Below are positions 53,636 through 62,425 of a stretch of DNA of 64,000 nt, one piece after another; position 1 is the stretch's first letter; each line of letters starts with the position of its first letter. The DNA lies in assembly GCA_035560555.1 (NCBI GenBank), contig DATMZF010000048.1, positions 1 through 64,000 on the forward strand. The letters run 5' to 3'. The position numbers and the translations under genes were made by a program. Under the pieces are notes generated by a model that made no database searches, had not been told where the DNA came from, and saw only the letters and a program-made list of their open reading frames with translations. Origin of the DNA: UBA11090 sp035560555. Lineage in GTDB: Bacteria; Spirochaetota; Spirochaetia; Treponematales; Rectinemataceae.

Positions 53636-55522
53636 ATGAGCGATAAAACATACACCGAAAGCCGCCAGGACATGCGCGTCGTCGTCGCCGGCCATGTGGA
53701 TCACGGGAAAAGCACGATTCTTGGCCGTCTTTTAGCCGATACGGGGTCGCTTCCCCAGGGGAAGCTCGAACAGATTCGCGAGAAGTGCAGAAGAAACGCG
53801 AGACCTTTCGAATACGCGTTCTTGCTCGACGCGCTGAAGGACGAGCAGGCTCAGGGCGTGACGATCGATTCGGCCAGATGTTTCTTCAAGACGGAGAAGC
53901 GGAATTACATCATGATCGATGTTCCTGGCCATACCGAGTTCATCAAGAACATGGTCACGGGCGCGTCCCGCGCGGAAGCCGCCCTGCTGGTCATCGATGT
54001 CGTGGAAGGGGTAAGGGACAACTCCAAGCGGCATGGCCTGTATCTGTCGCTGCTCGGGATTGAGAAAATCTGCGTCCTGGTCAACAAGATGGATCTGGCG
54101 GATTATGGCGAGGCGCGCTTCAACGAAATCGCGCGACAATATTCCGAATTTCTCCGTGAGATCAACGTGGAGTCCGTGTCATTCATCCCGGTGAGTGGCA
54201 TACTCGGCGACAATATCGTGCGGCGGTCGGAAAACATGAAATGGTATGACGGGAAGACAGCCCTGGAAACGCTGGAAAGCTTTTCCGCGGAGGAATCGCC
54301 CAGCGCCAAACCGTTCAGGATGCCCGTGCAGGATGTGTATAAATTCACCGAGGACGGCGATCAACGGAGAATCATAGCCGGCACTCTCGAATCCGGCAGG
54401 CTCGGCTGCGGAGAGGAAGTCGTATTCCATCCATCGGGGAAGAGGAGCAGGGTCAAGTCAATTGAGGTTTTCGGCGCGACAGAGACGGATGCGGTTTCGG
54501 CCGGCTTCGCGACGGGCTTCACGCTCGCCGATCAGATCTATATAAAGCGGGGCGAGCTGGCCTGCAAGGTGGGCGAGCCTGAACCCTTTGTCGCAAACCG
54601 CGTCAGGGCAACGATGTTCTGGCTCGGTAAAAAACCGGTGAAAACGGGGAATAGTTTTCTGCTGAAAACCGGCACGACGAAGACCGTCGCGAAAATCGTG
54701 AAGATCCACCGCGTTTGGGACGCGTCGACGCCCGGATTCCAAGTAAAAGACCAGATCGACCGGCATGAAATCGCCGACTGCGTGATCTCCTTTGAAAAAA
54801 CGATCGCCTTCGATACTGTTGCGCTTTTCCCCGCCGCCGGGCGTTTCGTCCTCGTCGATGGCTACAATATTTCTGGCGGCGGGATAATCCAGGAAGCGAT
54901 GCGGCCGGAGGCCGACTCGGCGAGTGTTTCCGCGGCCGACGGGAAAGTCGGCTACGATGAGCGATGCCGGACGATGGGACAGAAAGGGCTGGTCCTCTGG
55001 TTCACGGGCCTGTCCGGCGCGGGGAAATCGACCATCGCGATAGAACTCGAAAGGAAGCTCATGAACCGCGGCGTTCTCGCCTACCGTCTCGATGGGGACA
55101 ATATCAGGGACGGCCTCAACTCCGACTTAGGATTTTCCATGGACGACAGGGTGGAAAACATACGGAGAATTTCCGAAGTGGCGAGACTTTTCAAAGACAG
55201 CGGCATGATCTCGTTGGTTTCCTTCATCTCGCCCCTGCGGAGCATGAGGAATGGCGCGAGAAACATCGTAGGGGAGGCCGCGTTCCTGGAAGTCTACGTG
55301 AAGGCCTCGCTCGAAACCTGCATTGCCAGAGATGTGAAGGGCCTCTATTCTAAAGCGATGGCCGGCCTGATAAAGGATTTTACCGGAATCTCTTCCCCGT
55401 ATGAAGAGCCCGATTGTCCCGATATAGTCCTCGATACGGAAGCGAAAGGCGTAGGCGACTGCGTGGACAGTATCCTTGATTTCTTGGAATCGCGTGATCT
55501 TATAGCTAAATCGATGGAGTAA
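53636..55522 (+). CDS. cysNC: Bifunctional sulfate adenylyltransferase subunit 1 / APS kinase
   Basis: A 628-residue fusion. The N-terminal CysN GTPase (about 1-420) has G1 AGHVDHGKSTILGRLLADTG, G3 DVPGHTEFIKNM and G4 NKMD, then two EF-Tu-like barrels. The C-terminal APS kinase (about 455-628) has GLSGAGKSTIAIELE, DGDNIRDGLNSDLGFS and SFISPLRSMRNGARN. Together with CysD it converts sulfate to PAPS. It starts one base after the cysD stop. The same fusion occurs in NodQ-type proteins that serve sulfotransferases, in line with the sulfotransferase at 49049-49906. Confidence 0.95.
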   Translation: MSDKTYTESRQDMRVVVAGHVDHGKSTILGRLLADTGSLPQGKLEQIREKCRRNARPFEYAFLLDALKDEQAQGVTIDSARCFFKTEKRNYIMIDVPGHTEFIKNMVTGASRAEAALLVIDVVEGVRDNSKRHGLYLSLLGIEKICVLVNKMDLADYGEARFNEIARQYSEFLREINVESVSFIPVSGILGDNIVRRSENMKWYDGKTALETLESFSAEESPSAKPFRMPVQDVYKFTEDGDQRRIIAGTLESGRLGCGEEVVFHPSGKRSRVKSIEVFGATETDAVSAGFATGFTLADQIYIKRGELACKVGEPEPFVANRVRATMFWLGKKPVKTGNSFLLKTGTTKTVAKIVKIHRVWDASTPGFQVKDQIDRHEIADCVISFEKTIAFDTVALFPAAGRFVLVDGYNISGGGIIQEAMRPEADSASVSAADGKVGYDERCRTMGQKGLVLWFTGLSGAGKSTIAIELERKLMNRGVLAYRLDGDNIRDGLNSDLGFSMDDRVENIRRISEVARLFKDSGMISLVSFISPLRSMRNGARNIVGEAAFLEVYVKASLETCIARDVKGLYSKAMAGLIKDFTGISSPYEEPDCPDIVLDTEAKGVGDCVDSILDFLESRDLIAKSME

Positions 55523-55524
55523 TT

Positions 55525-55974
55525 ATGGCAATTGAAAGGACATTTACGATGCTGAAACCAGGCGTTCTCTCGCGAAGAATAGCGGGCGAGATAATCTCGC
55601 GAGTCGAACGCAAGGGCCTCGATATCGTGGGCATGAAAATCATGCGCATCCCCCAGACGCTCGCCGAGGAACACTATGTCGAGCACAAGGACAAGGCCTT
55701 TTTTGGCGAACTCGTGGACTACATATGTTCAGGGCCGGTGGTCGCCATGGTCCTGGAGGGCGACAACGCCATCGCCCTGCTGCGCAAACTCTGCGGCTCG
55801 ACCAAACCAGAGGAAGCCGCCCCCGGCACGATCAGGGGAGACTTCGCCATGCACACGAATCTCAATATCATCCATGCCTCCGATTCGCCCGAATCGGCGA
55901 GGCGGGAAATAAACTTATTTTTCAAGCCGGAGGAACTCATCGGCTGGAAGGACGGTAACCATGGCTGGATCTGA
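55525..55974 (+). CDS. ndk: Nucleoside diphosphate kinase
   Basis: A 149-residue enzyme that equalises nucleoside triphosphate pools through a phospho-His intermediate. ERTFTMLKPGVLSRRIAGEII starts the fold and the catalytic His is in LNIIHASDSPESARREI (about 116). The Kpn loop region is slightly unusual in sequence. It begins two bases after cysNC, so it is probably co-transcribed. The role is likely housekeeping. Confidence 0.95.
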   Translation: MAIERTFTMLKPGVLSRRIAGEIISRVERKGLDIVGMKIMRIPQTLAEEHYVEHKDKAFFGELVDYICSGPVVAMVLEGDNAIALLRKLCGSTKPEEAAPGTIRGDFAMHTNLNIIHASDSPESARREINLFFKPEELIGWKDGNHGWI

Positions 55975-57769
55975 AAAACTCCCCACCTGGGATTTGACCC
56001 CGATTTTTCCGGGCTTCGATTCGGATGAATATCGCGCCGCCACAACGAAGGCGTCGGCCCTCGCGGCGGAAGCCGTCGGATTCTACGAAACGAGCGCCAA
56101 AGTCGCTCCAGGCGAAGACATCGCCGCTTGGCTCAGGAAGGCGCTGGCCCTCAACGACGAGATGGGTTCACTCTTTGAAACGCTTTCGGCCTATGCCTAC
56201 GCGCGTTTCAGCACGGCGACCCGCGATCAAGCCGCCCTTTCCGAACTCAATGCCGTCGAGGAACTCATGCTCCCGGCCAAGAGAGCCGATGTCCTTTACA
56301 AAAACGCCCTCGCCGCAAGGAAAGACGCCCTCGAGGCTGCGCTCGCCCATGATCCCGAACTGGCTCCCTACGCCTTCCATGTCCGCGAAGAGCTGTTTTT
56401 CCAGTCCAGGCAGATGACCCCCGAACTCGAAGACCTCGCCGAGGATCTCGGCCGCTGCGGCGCCGACGCCTGGTCGAGGCTCCAGGAATCGGTGAGCTCG
56501 AATACCTCCGTCGTATGGGACGAAGCGAAGAGTGAGAAGAAGACGGTCATCGAATTGCGCAACATGGCCTTCAATCCCGACAGGGCCATGCGCGAAAAGG
56601 CCTTCAACCTCGAGCTCGCGGCCTGGAAATCGGTCGAAATCCCCATGGCCGCCGCCCTCAACGGCGTCAAGGGCGCCACTAATTCGCTCAACGCGCGCCG
56701 CGGCTGGAAAGATGCCCTTGAGAAATCGACGACCCAGGCGCGCATAAGCGCGGCTACCCTTGACGCACTGATCTCGGCGATGGAGTCCTCGCTGCCGACC
56801 TGGAGGCGCTATCTGAAGGCCAAGGCCAAAGCCCTCGGCCAGCCCCGGCTCGCCTTCTACGACTTGTTCGCGCCCGTGGAGAAGAAAGGCGTGCCGTTGC
56901 CTACCTTCGGCTGGGAAGCGACGCGGAGTTTCGTCCGCGACAAATTCTCCTCCTTCGATCCGGCCATGGGCGCCTTCGCGGCCAGGGCCTTCGACTCGAA
57001 CTGGATCGACGCCCAGCCCAGGGAAGGAAAGGTGGGGGGAGCCTACTGCACCGATTTCCCCAGCGCCAAGGCTGCCCGCGTGCTATGCAACTTCGACGGA
57101 AGCTTTTCTTCGGTGAGCACCGTGGCGCACGAGCTTGGGCACGCCTGGCACCATGAATGCATCGTCGACAAACCCTACGCGCTCACCCAGTATCCGATGA
57201 CCCTGGCGGAGACCGCTTCCATCTTCGCCGAAACCATCGTGTCGGAGGCCGCGCTCGCCTCGGCAAGCCCCGCCGAACGCCTGCCCCTCGTCGAAATGCA
57301 TCTCCAGGACGGCTGCCAGGTCATCGTCGATATCCTTTCGCGTTTCTATTTCGAGAAAGCGATCTTCGCCCAGCGGAAGACCAGCGAGTTGAGTCCGGAA
57401 CAGTACTGCTCGATGATGCTGGACGCCCAGAATAAAACCTACGGCGACGGCCTGGACCCCGAAAAACTCCATCCCTACATGTGGGCGGTGAAGGGGCATT
57501 ACTACATTCCCTCGCTCTCCTTCTATAACTTCCCCTATGCCTTCGGGCAGCTCTTCGGCCTAGGACTCTACGAGCGCTACAAGGCGGAAGGCCCGGACTT
57601 CGCGCGCTCCTACAGGGAACTCCTCGCCGAAACGGGCATGGCATCGGCGGTGGACGTGACGAAAAAGGCCGGATTCGATATCGAGAAACCCGAATTCTGG
57701 CTTTCGGCGCTCTCGGTCTTCAAACGCCAGACCGAAGAATTCGAGAGCCTGGTGGCTGAAATTCTGTGA
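55961..57769 (+). CDS. pepF: M3 family oligoendopeptidase (PepF-like)
   Basis: A 602-residue zinc metallopeptidase of family M3, which cleaves short peptides in the cytoplasm. The zinc motif is AHELGHAWHH (HExxH variant HELGH, about 388-392) with the downstream Glu in AETASIFAETIVSEA. The N-terminal helical PepF domain and the GGAYCTDFPSAKAARVLCNFDGS block before the zinc site are typical. It overlaps ndk by 14 bases. It could in principle degrade leader fragments of the lasso precursor, but a housekeeping role is more likely. Confidence 0.93.
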   Translation: MAGSEKLPTWDLTPIFPGFDSDEYRAATTKASALAAEAVGFYETSAKVAPGEDIAAWLRKALALNDEMGSLFETLSAYAYARFSTATRDQAALSELNAVEELMLPAKRADVLYKNALAARKDALEAALAHDPELAPYAFHVREELFFQSRQMTPELEDLAEDLGRCGADAWSRLQESVSSNTSVVWDEAKSEKKTVIELRNMAFNPDRAMREKAFNLELAAWKSVEIPMAAALNGVKGATNSLNARRGWKDALEKSTTQARISAATLDALISAMESSLPTWRRYLKAKAKALGQPRLAFYDLFAPVEKKGVPLPTFGWEATRSFVRDKFSSFDPAMGAFAARAFDSNWIDAQPREGKVGGAYCTDFPSAKAARVLCNFDGSFSSVSTVAHELGHAWHHECIVDKPYALTQYPMTLAETASIFAETIVSEAALASASPAERLPLVEMHLQDGCQVIVDILSRFYFEKAIFAQRKTSELSPEQYCSMMLDAQNKTYGDGLDPEKLHPYMWAVKGHYYIPSLSFYNFPYAFGQLFGLGLYERYKAEGPDFARSYRELLAETGMASAVDVTKKAGFDIEKPEFWLSALSVFKRQTEEFESLVAEIL

Positions 57770-57848
57770 TGGTGACGCGTTGCCGGCCGCGCTGGCGGCA
57801 CCAGCAACGCTGGCGGCGACCGCAGCGGCCGCAACCGTGGAGATAGAC

Positions 57849-58613
57849 ATGGATTTTTCGAAAGTGTTTTTAGAGCGGCGCTCGGTGAGGGCTTACGATG
57901 ACAGGCCTATTCCCGGGGAAATCAAGGACAAGATCATGGCGGCCACGCTGAGGGCTCCCACGGCGGGCAACTTGATGCTGTACACGGTCCTGGACATCGA
58001 AGATCAATCCCTGAAGGAAAGGCTCGCGGTGACCTGCGACGACCAGCCTTTCATCGCCCGCGCGCCCTGGGTTCTGGTTTTCCTGGCGGATTACGCGCGA
58101 ATGATGGCTTTTTTCGAAAAGAGCGGCGTGGGCGATACGTGCCTGCGCGAGGGGAAGCCCTTTCTTTCGCCCAAGGAGTCCGACCTCCTTCTCGCCTGCT
58201 GCGACGCCCTCATCGCAGCGCAGACGGCGGTCTGCGCTGCCGAAGGTCTCGGCCTCGGTTCCTGCTACATCGGCGATGTCATGGAGAACTGGGAAATCCA
58301 CCGCGACCTGCTCCGCCTGCCGCGATACACCTTTCCAATCACGATGCTCTGCCTCGGGTACCCCACGGAGCAACAGACCCATAGGCCCCAGCCGGCGCGC
58401 TTGCCCCGGGCACTGATGATCCGGAAAAACCGTTACGCTTTGCCATCGGACGAAGAGTTGATGTCTTTGTATACGGGCCCGGGCTACGGTAACTTCGTTC
58501 CCCAAAACGGCGCCGAAAACGTAGGCCAGTCCCTGTATGCCCGAAAATTCGCGGCCGATTACAGCGCCGAAATGCGCGGGAGCGTCGCCTCCATGTTGAA
58601 GGACTGGCGCTAA
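57849..58613 (+). CDS. Nitroreductase family protein
   Basis: A 254-residue FMN-dependent oxidoreductase-like protein. FLERRSVRAYDDRPIP near the N-terminus and ATLRAPTAGNLMLYTVLDIED (about 36-56) bind FMN phosphate; ALIAAQTAVCAAEGLGLGSCYIGDVMENW follows, and ITMLCLGYPTE closes the core. The C-terminal 50 residues form an extra tail. The ATG at 57849 has GGAG at 57839-57842; the 57780 version would add a low-complexity Ala-rich stretch. The substrate is unknown. Confidence 0.88.
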   Translation: MDFSKVFLERRSVRAYDDRPIPGEIKDKIMAATLRAPTAGNLMLYTVLDIEDQSLKERLAVTCDDQPFIARAPWVLVFLADYARMMAFFEKSGVGDTCLREGKPFLSPKESDLLLACCDALIAAQTAVCAAEGLGLGSCYIGDVMENWEIHRDLLRLPRYTFPITMLCLGYPTEQQTHRPQPARLPRALMIRKNRYALPSDEELMSLYTGPGYGNFVPQNGAENVGQSLYARKFAADYSAEMRGSVASMLKDWR

Positions 58614-58640
58614 GTTCCCGGCGTCGATAACCGCGCAAAA

Positions 58641-58667
58641 AAAAGACGGCCGTGATGGCCGTCTTTT
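58641..58667. terminator. Bidirectional rho-independent terminator
   Basis: AAAAGACGGCC (58641-58651) pairs with GGCCGTCTTTT (58657-58667). A T-run follows on the plus strand (58671-58676) and an A-run precedes, so it can serve both the nitroreductase gene and the convergent lysS. Confidence 0.9.
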
Positions 58668-58690
58668 CTATTTTTTGCGCTTTTCGGTTT

Positions 58691-60274
58691 TCAGTAAATA
58701 GCCAGAATCGACATGACCTTTTCCTTGCCCAGCGTCCCGAGGAATCCAGCGAGCCGGGGCCCCTGGTCCTTGCCGACGAGAGCCTGATAGGCCGCCTTGA
58801 ACAAAGTCTTGCCGTCGGTGCCCGCCGCCGTCGCCGCGTCGTAGATGGCAGCGGCCACCGCCTTCTCGTCGGCGAAGCTTTCCAGCCTTGAGACGACATC
58901 GTCGCGAAGATGCCTTACGGCGGCGAGCTCGACGTCGGAGAGCTCGACCTTCTCGCCGGGTTTCTTCACGCTGAAGCGGAAATCCTCGGGGGAGCATTCG
59001 TTGACCCAGTACCAGGCGCAGGCCGCTCTGCGGCGGATTCCTTCCTCCTGGGAAGGTTTGATGCCGGGAAGGGAGGCCAGAACCTGGTCGACGTCGCCCT
59101 GATGGATGAGAAGCAGGCTGGTCAGATGCCTGAAGGGTACCTGGTAGGGAGCCTCGGCGGGCAGGGCGCCTACCTGGGACAGTTCGTAGATTCGCCTCTC
59201 CCTGGCTTCGGAGTCCTCGTCCTTCGCTTTTTCCGCGCCCCAGTAAATGCGTTCGGTCTTGTCGTAGTCCTCGTAAATCTTGATCACGTCCAGATCGAAG
59301 CTGATGACGAATTCGGTGTTCGGGCGGGTTCCGGCGAAGAGATAGCGCACGAGCTCGGGCTGATAGACCCTGAGCAGATCGGGCAGATCGACCACCTTGC
59401 CCTTCGACGAGGACATCTTCCCCGGCGAACCCTTGATACCGATAAAGTCGTAGCGGAAGGTGACGGGAGGCTTGCGGCCGTAGACATCCTCGACAACATG
59501 CTTCGATGTGTCGAAGGAACCGCCCTGGGAATGATGATCCTTGCCGGCGGGCTCGAAATCCACCTGTTCCTGGTTCCAGCGCATGGGCCAATCCACGCGC
59601 CACACGAGCTTGGCTCCCTTCAGCGTCCGGAGATCGCCCGTTTCCTTGTGGCCGCACTCGCAGTGGTAGCTGAGACCCCAGTCTCCGTCCCAGCCGTCTA
59701 TCTCCGTCGTGTCCTTGTCGCATGCCGAGCAGAAGACGGATACCGGCCACCATTCGCCCTGTATCTTGTGGTCATCGTCGCGGTACTTGTCGAGAATGGT
59801 CTTTAGATGTTCGCGCATCTCGAGCGCGCGCTTCATGCCCTCGGCGTAGAGCCCCGAGCGGTAGCGCTCGGCCTGGTAGAGGAATTCCGGGTAGATGCCG
59901 ACGGCGGGAAGCACGGATTCCACGTCCACCTCGTGGTGGCGGGCGTAGGATTCGTTCCTGCCCCAGGGATCGGGAACCATGGTGATGGGGAAACGGAGAT
60001 ATTTTTCGAGCATTTCGGGCTGGGGCATGTTGAGGGGCACTTTTCTGAAAACATCGTAATCGTCCCAGCTGTAGATGAAACGGACCTTCTTGCCCCTGTC
60101 GCGGAGAGCTCTCACGACGAGCTCCACCGAGATCATTTCCCTGAAATTGCCGACGTGCACGGTTCCGGAGGGCGTGATGCCCGAGGCGCAGGTGTAGCTT
60201 TCCTTGTCGCCCCACTCGGCGATTATCTTTTCGGCGGTCTGGTCCGCCCAATGCATGGCTTTCTTGTTTTCCAT
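58691..60274 (-). CDS. lysS: Lysyl-tRNA synthetase, class I
   Basis: A 527-residue class I LysRS (LysK type), found in archaea, spirochaetes and some alpha-proteobacteria instead of the common class II enzyme. The HIGH motif is SGTVHVGNFREM (HVGN, about 37-48), and KMSSSKG lies near residue 291 in SPGKMSSSKGKVV. A zinc-binding set CSAC...CECG occurs at about 184-213. It charges tRNA-Lys. A class I enzyme in a bacterium is an informative marker and supports a spirochaete origin. Confidence 0.96.
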   Translation of the reverse strand: MENKKAMHWADQTAEKIIAEWGDKESYTCASGITPSGTVHVGNFREMISVELVVRALRDRGKKVRFIYSWDDYDVFRKVPLNMPQPEMLEKYLRFPITMVPDPWGRNESYARHHEVDVESVLPAVGIYPEFLYQAERYRSGLYAEGMKRALEMREHLKTILDKYRDDDHKIQGEWWPVSVFCSACDKDTTEIDGWDGDWGLSYHCECGHKETGDLRTLKGAKLVWRVDWPMRWNQEQVDFEPAGKDHHSQGGSFDTSKHVVEDVYGRKPPVTFRYDFIGIKGSPGKMSSSKGKVVDLPDLLRVYQPELVRYLFAGTRPNTEFVISFDLDVIKIYEDYDKTERIYWGAEKAKDEDSEARERRIYELSQVGALPAEAPYQVPFRHLTSLLLIHQGDVDQVLASLPGIKPSQEEGIRRRAACAWYWVNECSPEDFRFSVKKPGEKVELSDVELAAVRHLRDDVVSRLESFADEKAVAAAIYDAATAAGTDGKTLFKAAYQALVGKDQGPRLAGFLGTLGKEKVMSILAIY

Positions 60275-60293
60275 GACGGAGAGTATAGCTTAT

Positions 60294-61400
60294 TCATTCA
60301 CCGCATGAAAATAGGTCGCCATTCCTCATGACGGTAATTTCTCTTCCGCCCGGCATGAGCGCGGTAATCGTCGGCCGTTTCACGAGGCCGTCGAGATGGA
60401 TCATGGCGGGGGCGTCCTCGTCATAGTTGAAGCCTATGGCGAAATGGCAGGTGCCGTAGACCTTTTCGTCTTCCAGCATGTTCCCGGTTATCGTGGCTTC
60501 GACATTGAGCCCAATCCCCAGTTCCCCTATATGCCGCGCGTTCGTGGCGTATCGAAGGGCTTCCTCGGGGCTCATCCCTCCCGTTTTGACGAGCGATGAA
60601 GCCATGTCCATGCCGGCGCGCAGCGCTTTCTCGAGACGTTCGGCCTCGGAGGCGCCCTCGCAGCCCATCACGTAGCCGCCTGACACGGCGCAGGATATGG
60701 GTGTCTCGATGATGATGTCGCCCGCTATATCGGCGATGGAGCCATCGAACACGATGGTTCCTTCGGCGGATTGGACGACGGGCGAAATGAAGACTTCACC
60801 CGCGGGAAGGTTGCCGCCCGCGCCGGGCTCCCCGAAATCGCCGTCGTCGATGAAAGTCTTCCTGCCCTCGATGCCGATGAAAATATCGGTGCCGGATGGC
60901 GCCGATATCTGGAGCGCGACCGCTTCGTCGAGCACCTTCTTGAGGGCGAGCGCCCTCGAGCGCATCTCGGAATAATCGATGGCCACGGTGCGCGTGAACA
61001 TGTCCACCGTCATGCCCGGCGACCAAAAGGCGCGCATTTCCTTGGTTCCGTGAAGCAGATAGTGGAAAATATGGTCGTATTTCTTTCCGTCGGGAGCGGT
61101 CATGGGTGCCGCGATGCGGTATTTGTCCTTGCCGAGCTTCTCCGTGGAAATCGAGGCGAGGACATCGGGTTTGGACGCAATCGCCTCGAGGACGAAATCC
61201 TCGGCATAGTCGCCCTGGGTTTTGATAGGCTGGTAGAGAAGGGTCGTCAGGACGCCCGCTTTTTCCGCGGCGGTCTTCAGGGCTTCGGCGATCATGGCCT
61301 GTTCGGTGCCAGGATTGGACACGATGAGGAGCTTTTCGCCGGCTTTCAAGGCCAAGCATTGTTCGATGGCGGTCTGTGCGGCCTTTTCAAGCGCGATCAT
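60294..61400 (-). CDS. M29 family aminopeptidase
   Basis: A 368-residue metallo-aminopeptidase (AmpS/PepS-like, family M29). Likely metal ligands are the Glu in GGNLPAGEVFISPV (about 200-213), the Glu in RHIGELGIGLN, the His in GTCHFAIGFNYDED and the His-Asp in MIHLDGLVK. It should remove N-terminal residues from peptides in the cytoplasm. Its start overlaps the tsaD stop as ATGA, so translation is coupled. Substrate preference is unknown. Confidence 0.87.
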   Translation of the reverse strand: MIALEKAAQTAIEQCLALKAGEKLLIVSNPGTEQAMIAEALKTAAEKAGVLTTLLYQPIKTQGDYAEDFVLEAIASKPDVLASISTEKLGKDKYRIAAPMTAPDGKKYDHIFHYLLHGTKEMRAFWSPGMTVDMFTRTVAIDYSEMRSRALALKKVLDEAVALQISAPSGTDIFIGIEGRKTFIDDGDFGEPGAGGNLPAGEVFISPVVQSAEGTIVFDGSIADIAGDIIIETPISCAVSGGYVMGCEGASEAERLEKALRAGMDMASSLVKTGGMSPEEALRYATNARHIGELGIGLNVEATITGNMLEDEKVYGTCHFAIGFNYDEDAPAMIHLDGLVKRPTITALMPGGREITVMRNGDLFSCGE

Positions 61401-62425
61401 GACGTTTTGCCTCCGTTTGCCCCGCGTTTGTAGATAGGTACGCGCGATTGGGGCGCAAGGTCCAGTCCATCCCTTTCCCCGCGCGCGAAGTAGTGATAGG
61501 CGATGCCCGCCACCATGGCGCCGTTGTCGCCGCAGAGGGCGAGGGGAGGGAAGTGCGCCTCAAGATCGTCGTGGGCGGCGAGCTGTCTGCGCAGGTAGGC
61601 GTTGGCGGAGACGCCTCCCCCCGCGACGATGCGTCGAATCCCCGTATCTTCCACGGCGAGGAGAAGCTTGGACAGCAGCATATCTATGGCGGCTTTCCGG
61701 AATGAGGCGGAAATGTTTTCTGGGGTCGTCTCGGCGCCGTCTTGCCTGTACCTATCGAGATGGTGGATGACGGCGGTCTTCAATCCGGAATAGGAAAGGT
61801 CGTAGCGGTGGTCGCCCTTGTGAAGGGAGGGCGTCGGGAACTTGAACGCCCCCGCGTCTCCCTTCTCGGCGAGTTCGTCTATGACCTGGCCGCCAGGATA
61901 GCCGAAACCGTAGTGCTTGGAGACTTTATCGAAGGCTTCGCCCGCGGCGTCGTCTATCGTGGTCCCCAGGACGCTGAGCCTGTCGAAATCCTCGGCCAAG
62001 CAAATAATCGAATGACCGCCCGATACCAGAAGCCCGATGAAAGGATATTTGATATCGTCGACAAGGCGGGGGGCATAGAGGTGGGCCAGCATGTGATTGA
62101 TGCCCTTGAAGGGCTTTCCGAGGGCGAAAGACATGGCTTTGGCGAAAGACAGGCCCACGGCAAGGGAGCCTATAAGCCCGGGCTGGAAAGTGGCGGCCAC
62201 GCCGTCGATTCCCGATGGCGTGATGGACGCTTCGCGAAGAGCCTGCCTTACGACGCCTTCGATCCACTGCGTGTGGGCGCGGCTAGCGACCTCGGGAACC
62301 ACTCCCTGGTATTGTTTGTGGAGGGGAATCTGCGTCGCGACTATGTTCGAATGAATTTTCCTGCCGTCTTCGACGATGGCCGCCGAGCATTCGTCGCAGG
62401 AAGACTCAATCCCCAGGACGAGCAT
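61397..62425 (-). CDS. tsaD: tRNA threonylcarbamoyladenosine transferase TsaD
   Basis: A 342-residue ASKHA-fold enzyme that makes t6A37 in ANN-decoding tRNAs together with TsaB, TsaC and TsaE. MLVLGIESSCDECSAAIV starts the protein, the metal-binding pair is INHMLAHLYAPRL (HxxxH, about 109-121), and GLLVSGGHS and the late GGGVSANAYLR are family motifs. The length is normal. It overlaps the deacetylase gene by 20 bases and the M29 gene by four. Confidence 0.97.
   Translation of the reverse strand: MLVLGIESSCDECSAAIVEDGRKIHSNIVATQIPLHKQYQGVVPEVASRAHTQWIEGVVRQALREASITPSGIDGVAATFQPGLIGSLAVGLSFAKAMSFALGKPFKGINHMLAHLYAPRLVDDIKYPFIGLLVSGGHSIICLAEDFDRLSVLGTTIDDAAGEAFDKVSKHYGFGYPGGQVIDELAEKGDAGAFKFPTPSLHKGDHRYDLSYSGLKTAVIHHLDRYRQDGAETTPENISASFRKAAIDMLLSKLLLAVEDTGIRRIVAGGGVSANAYLRRQLAAHDDLEAHFPPLALCGDNGAMVAGIAYHYFARGERDGLDLAPQSRVPIYKRGANGGKTS

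Noticed and set aside
55961..57769. PepF as the missing lasso leader peptidase
   Set aside because: It is a typical M3 housekeeping oligopeptidase after ndk; lasso B2 proteins are Cys proteases of another fold.
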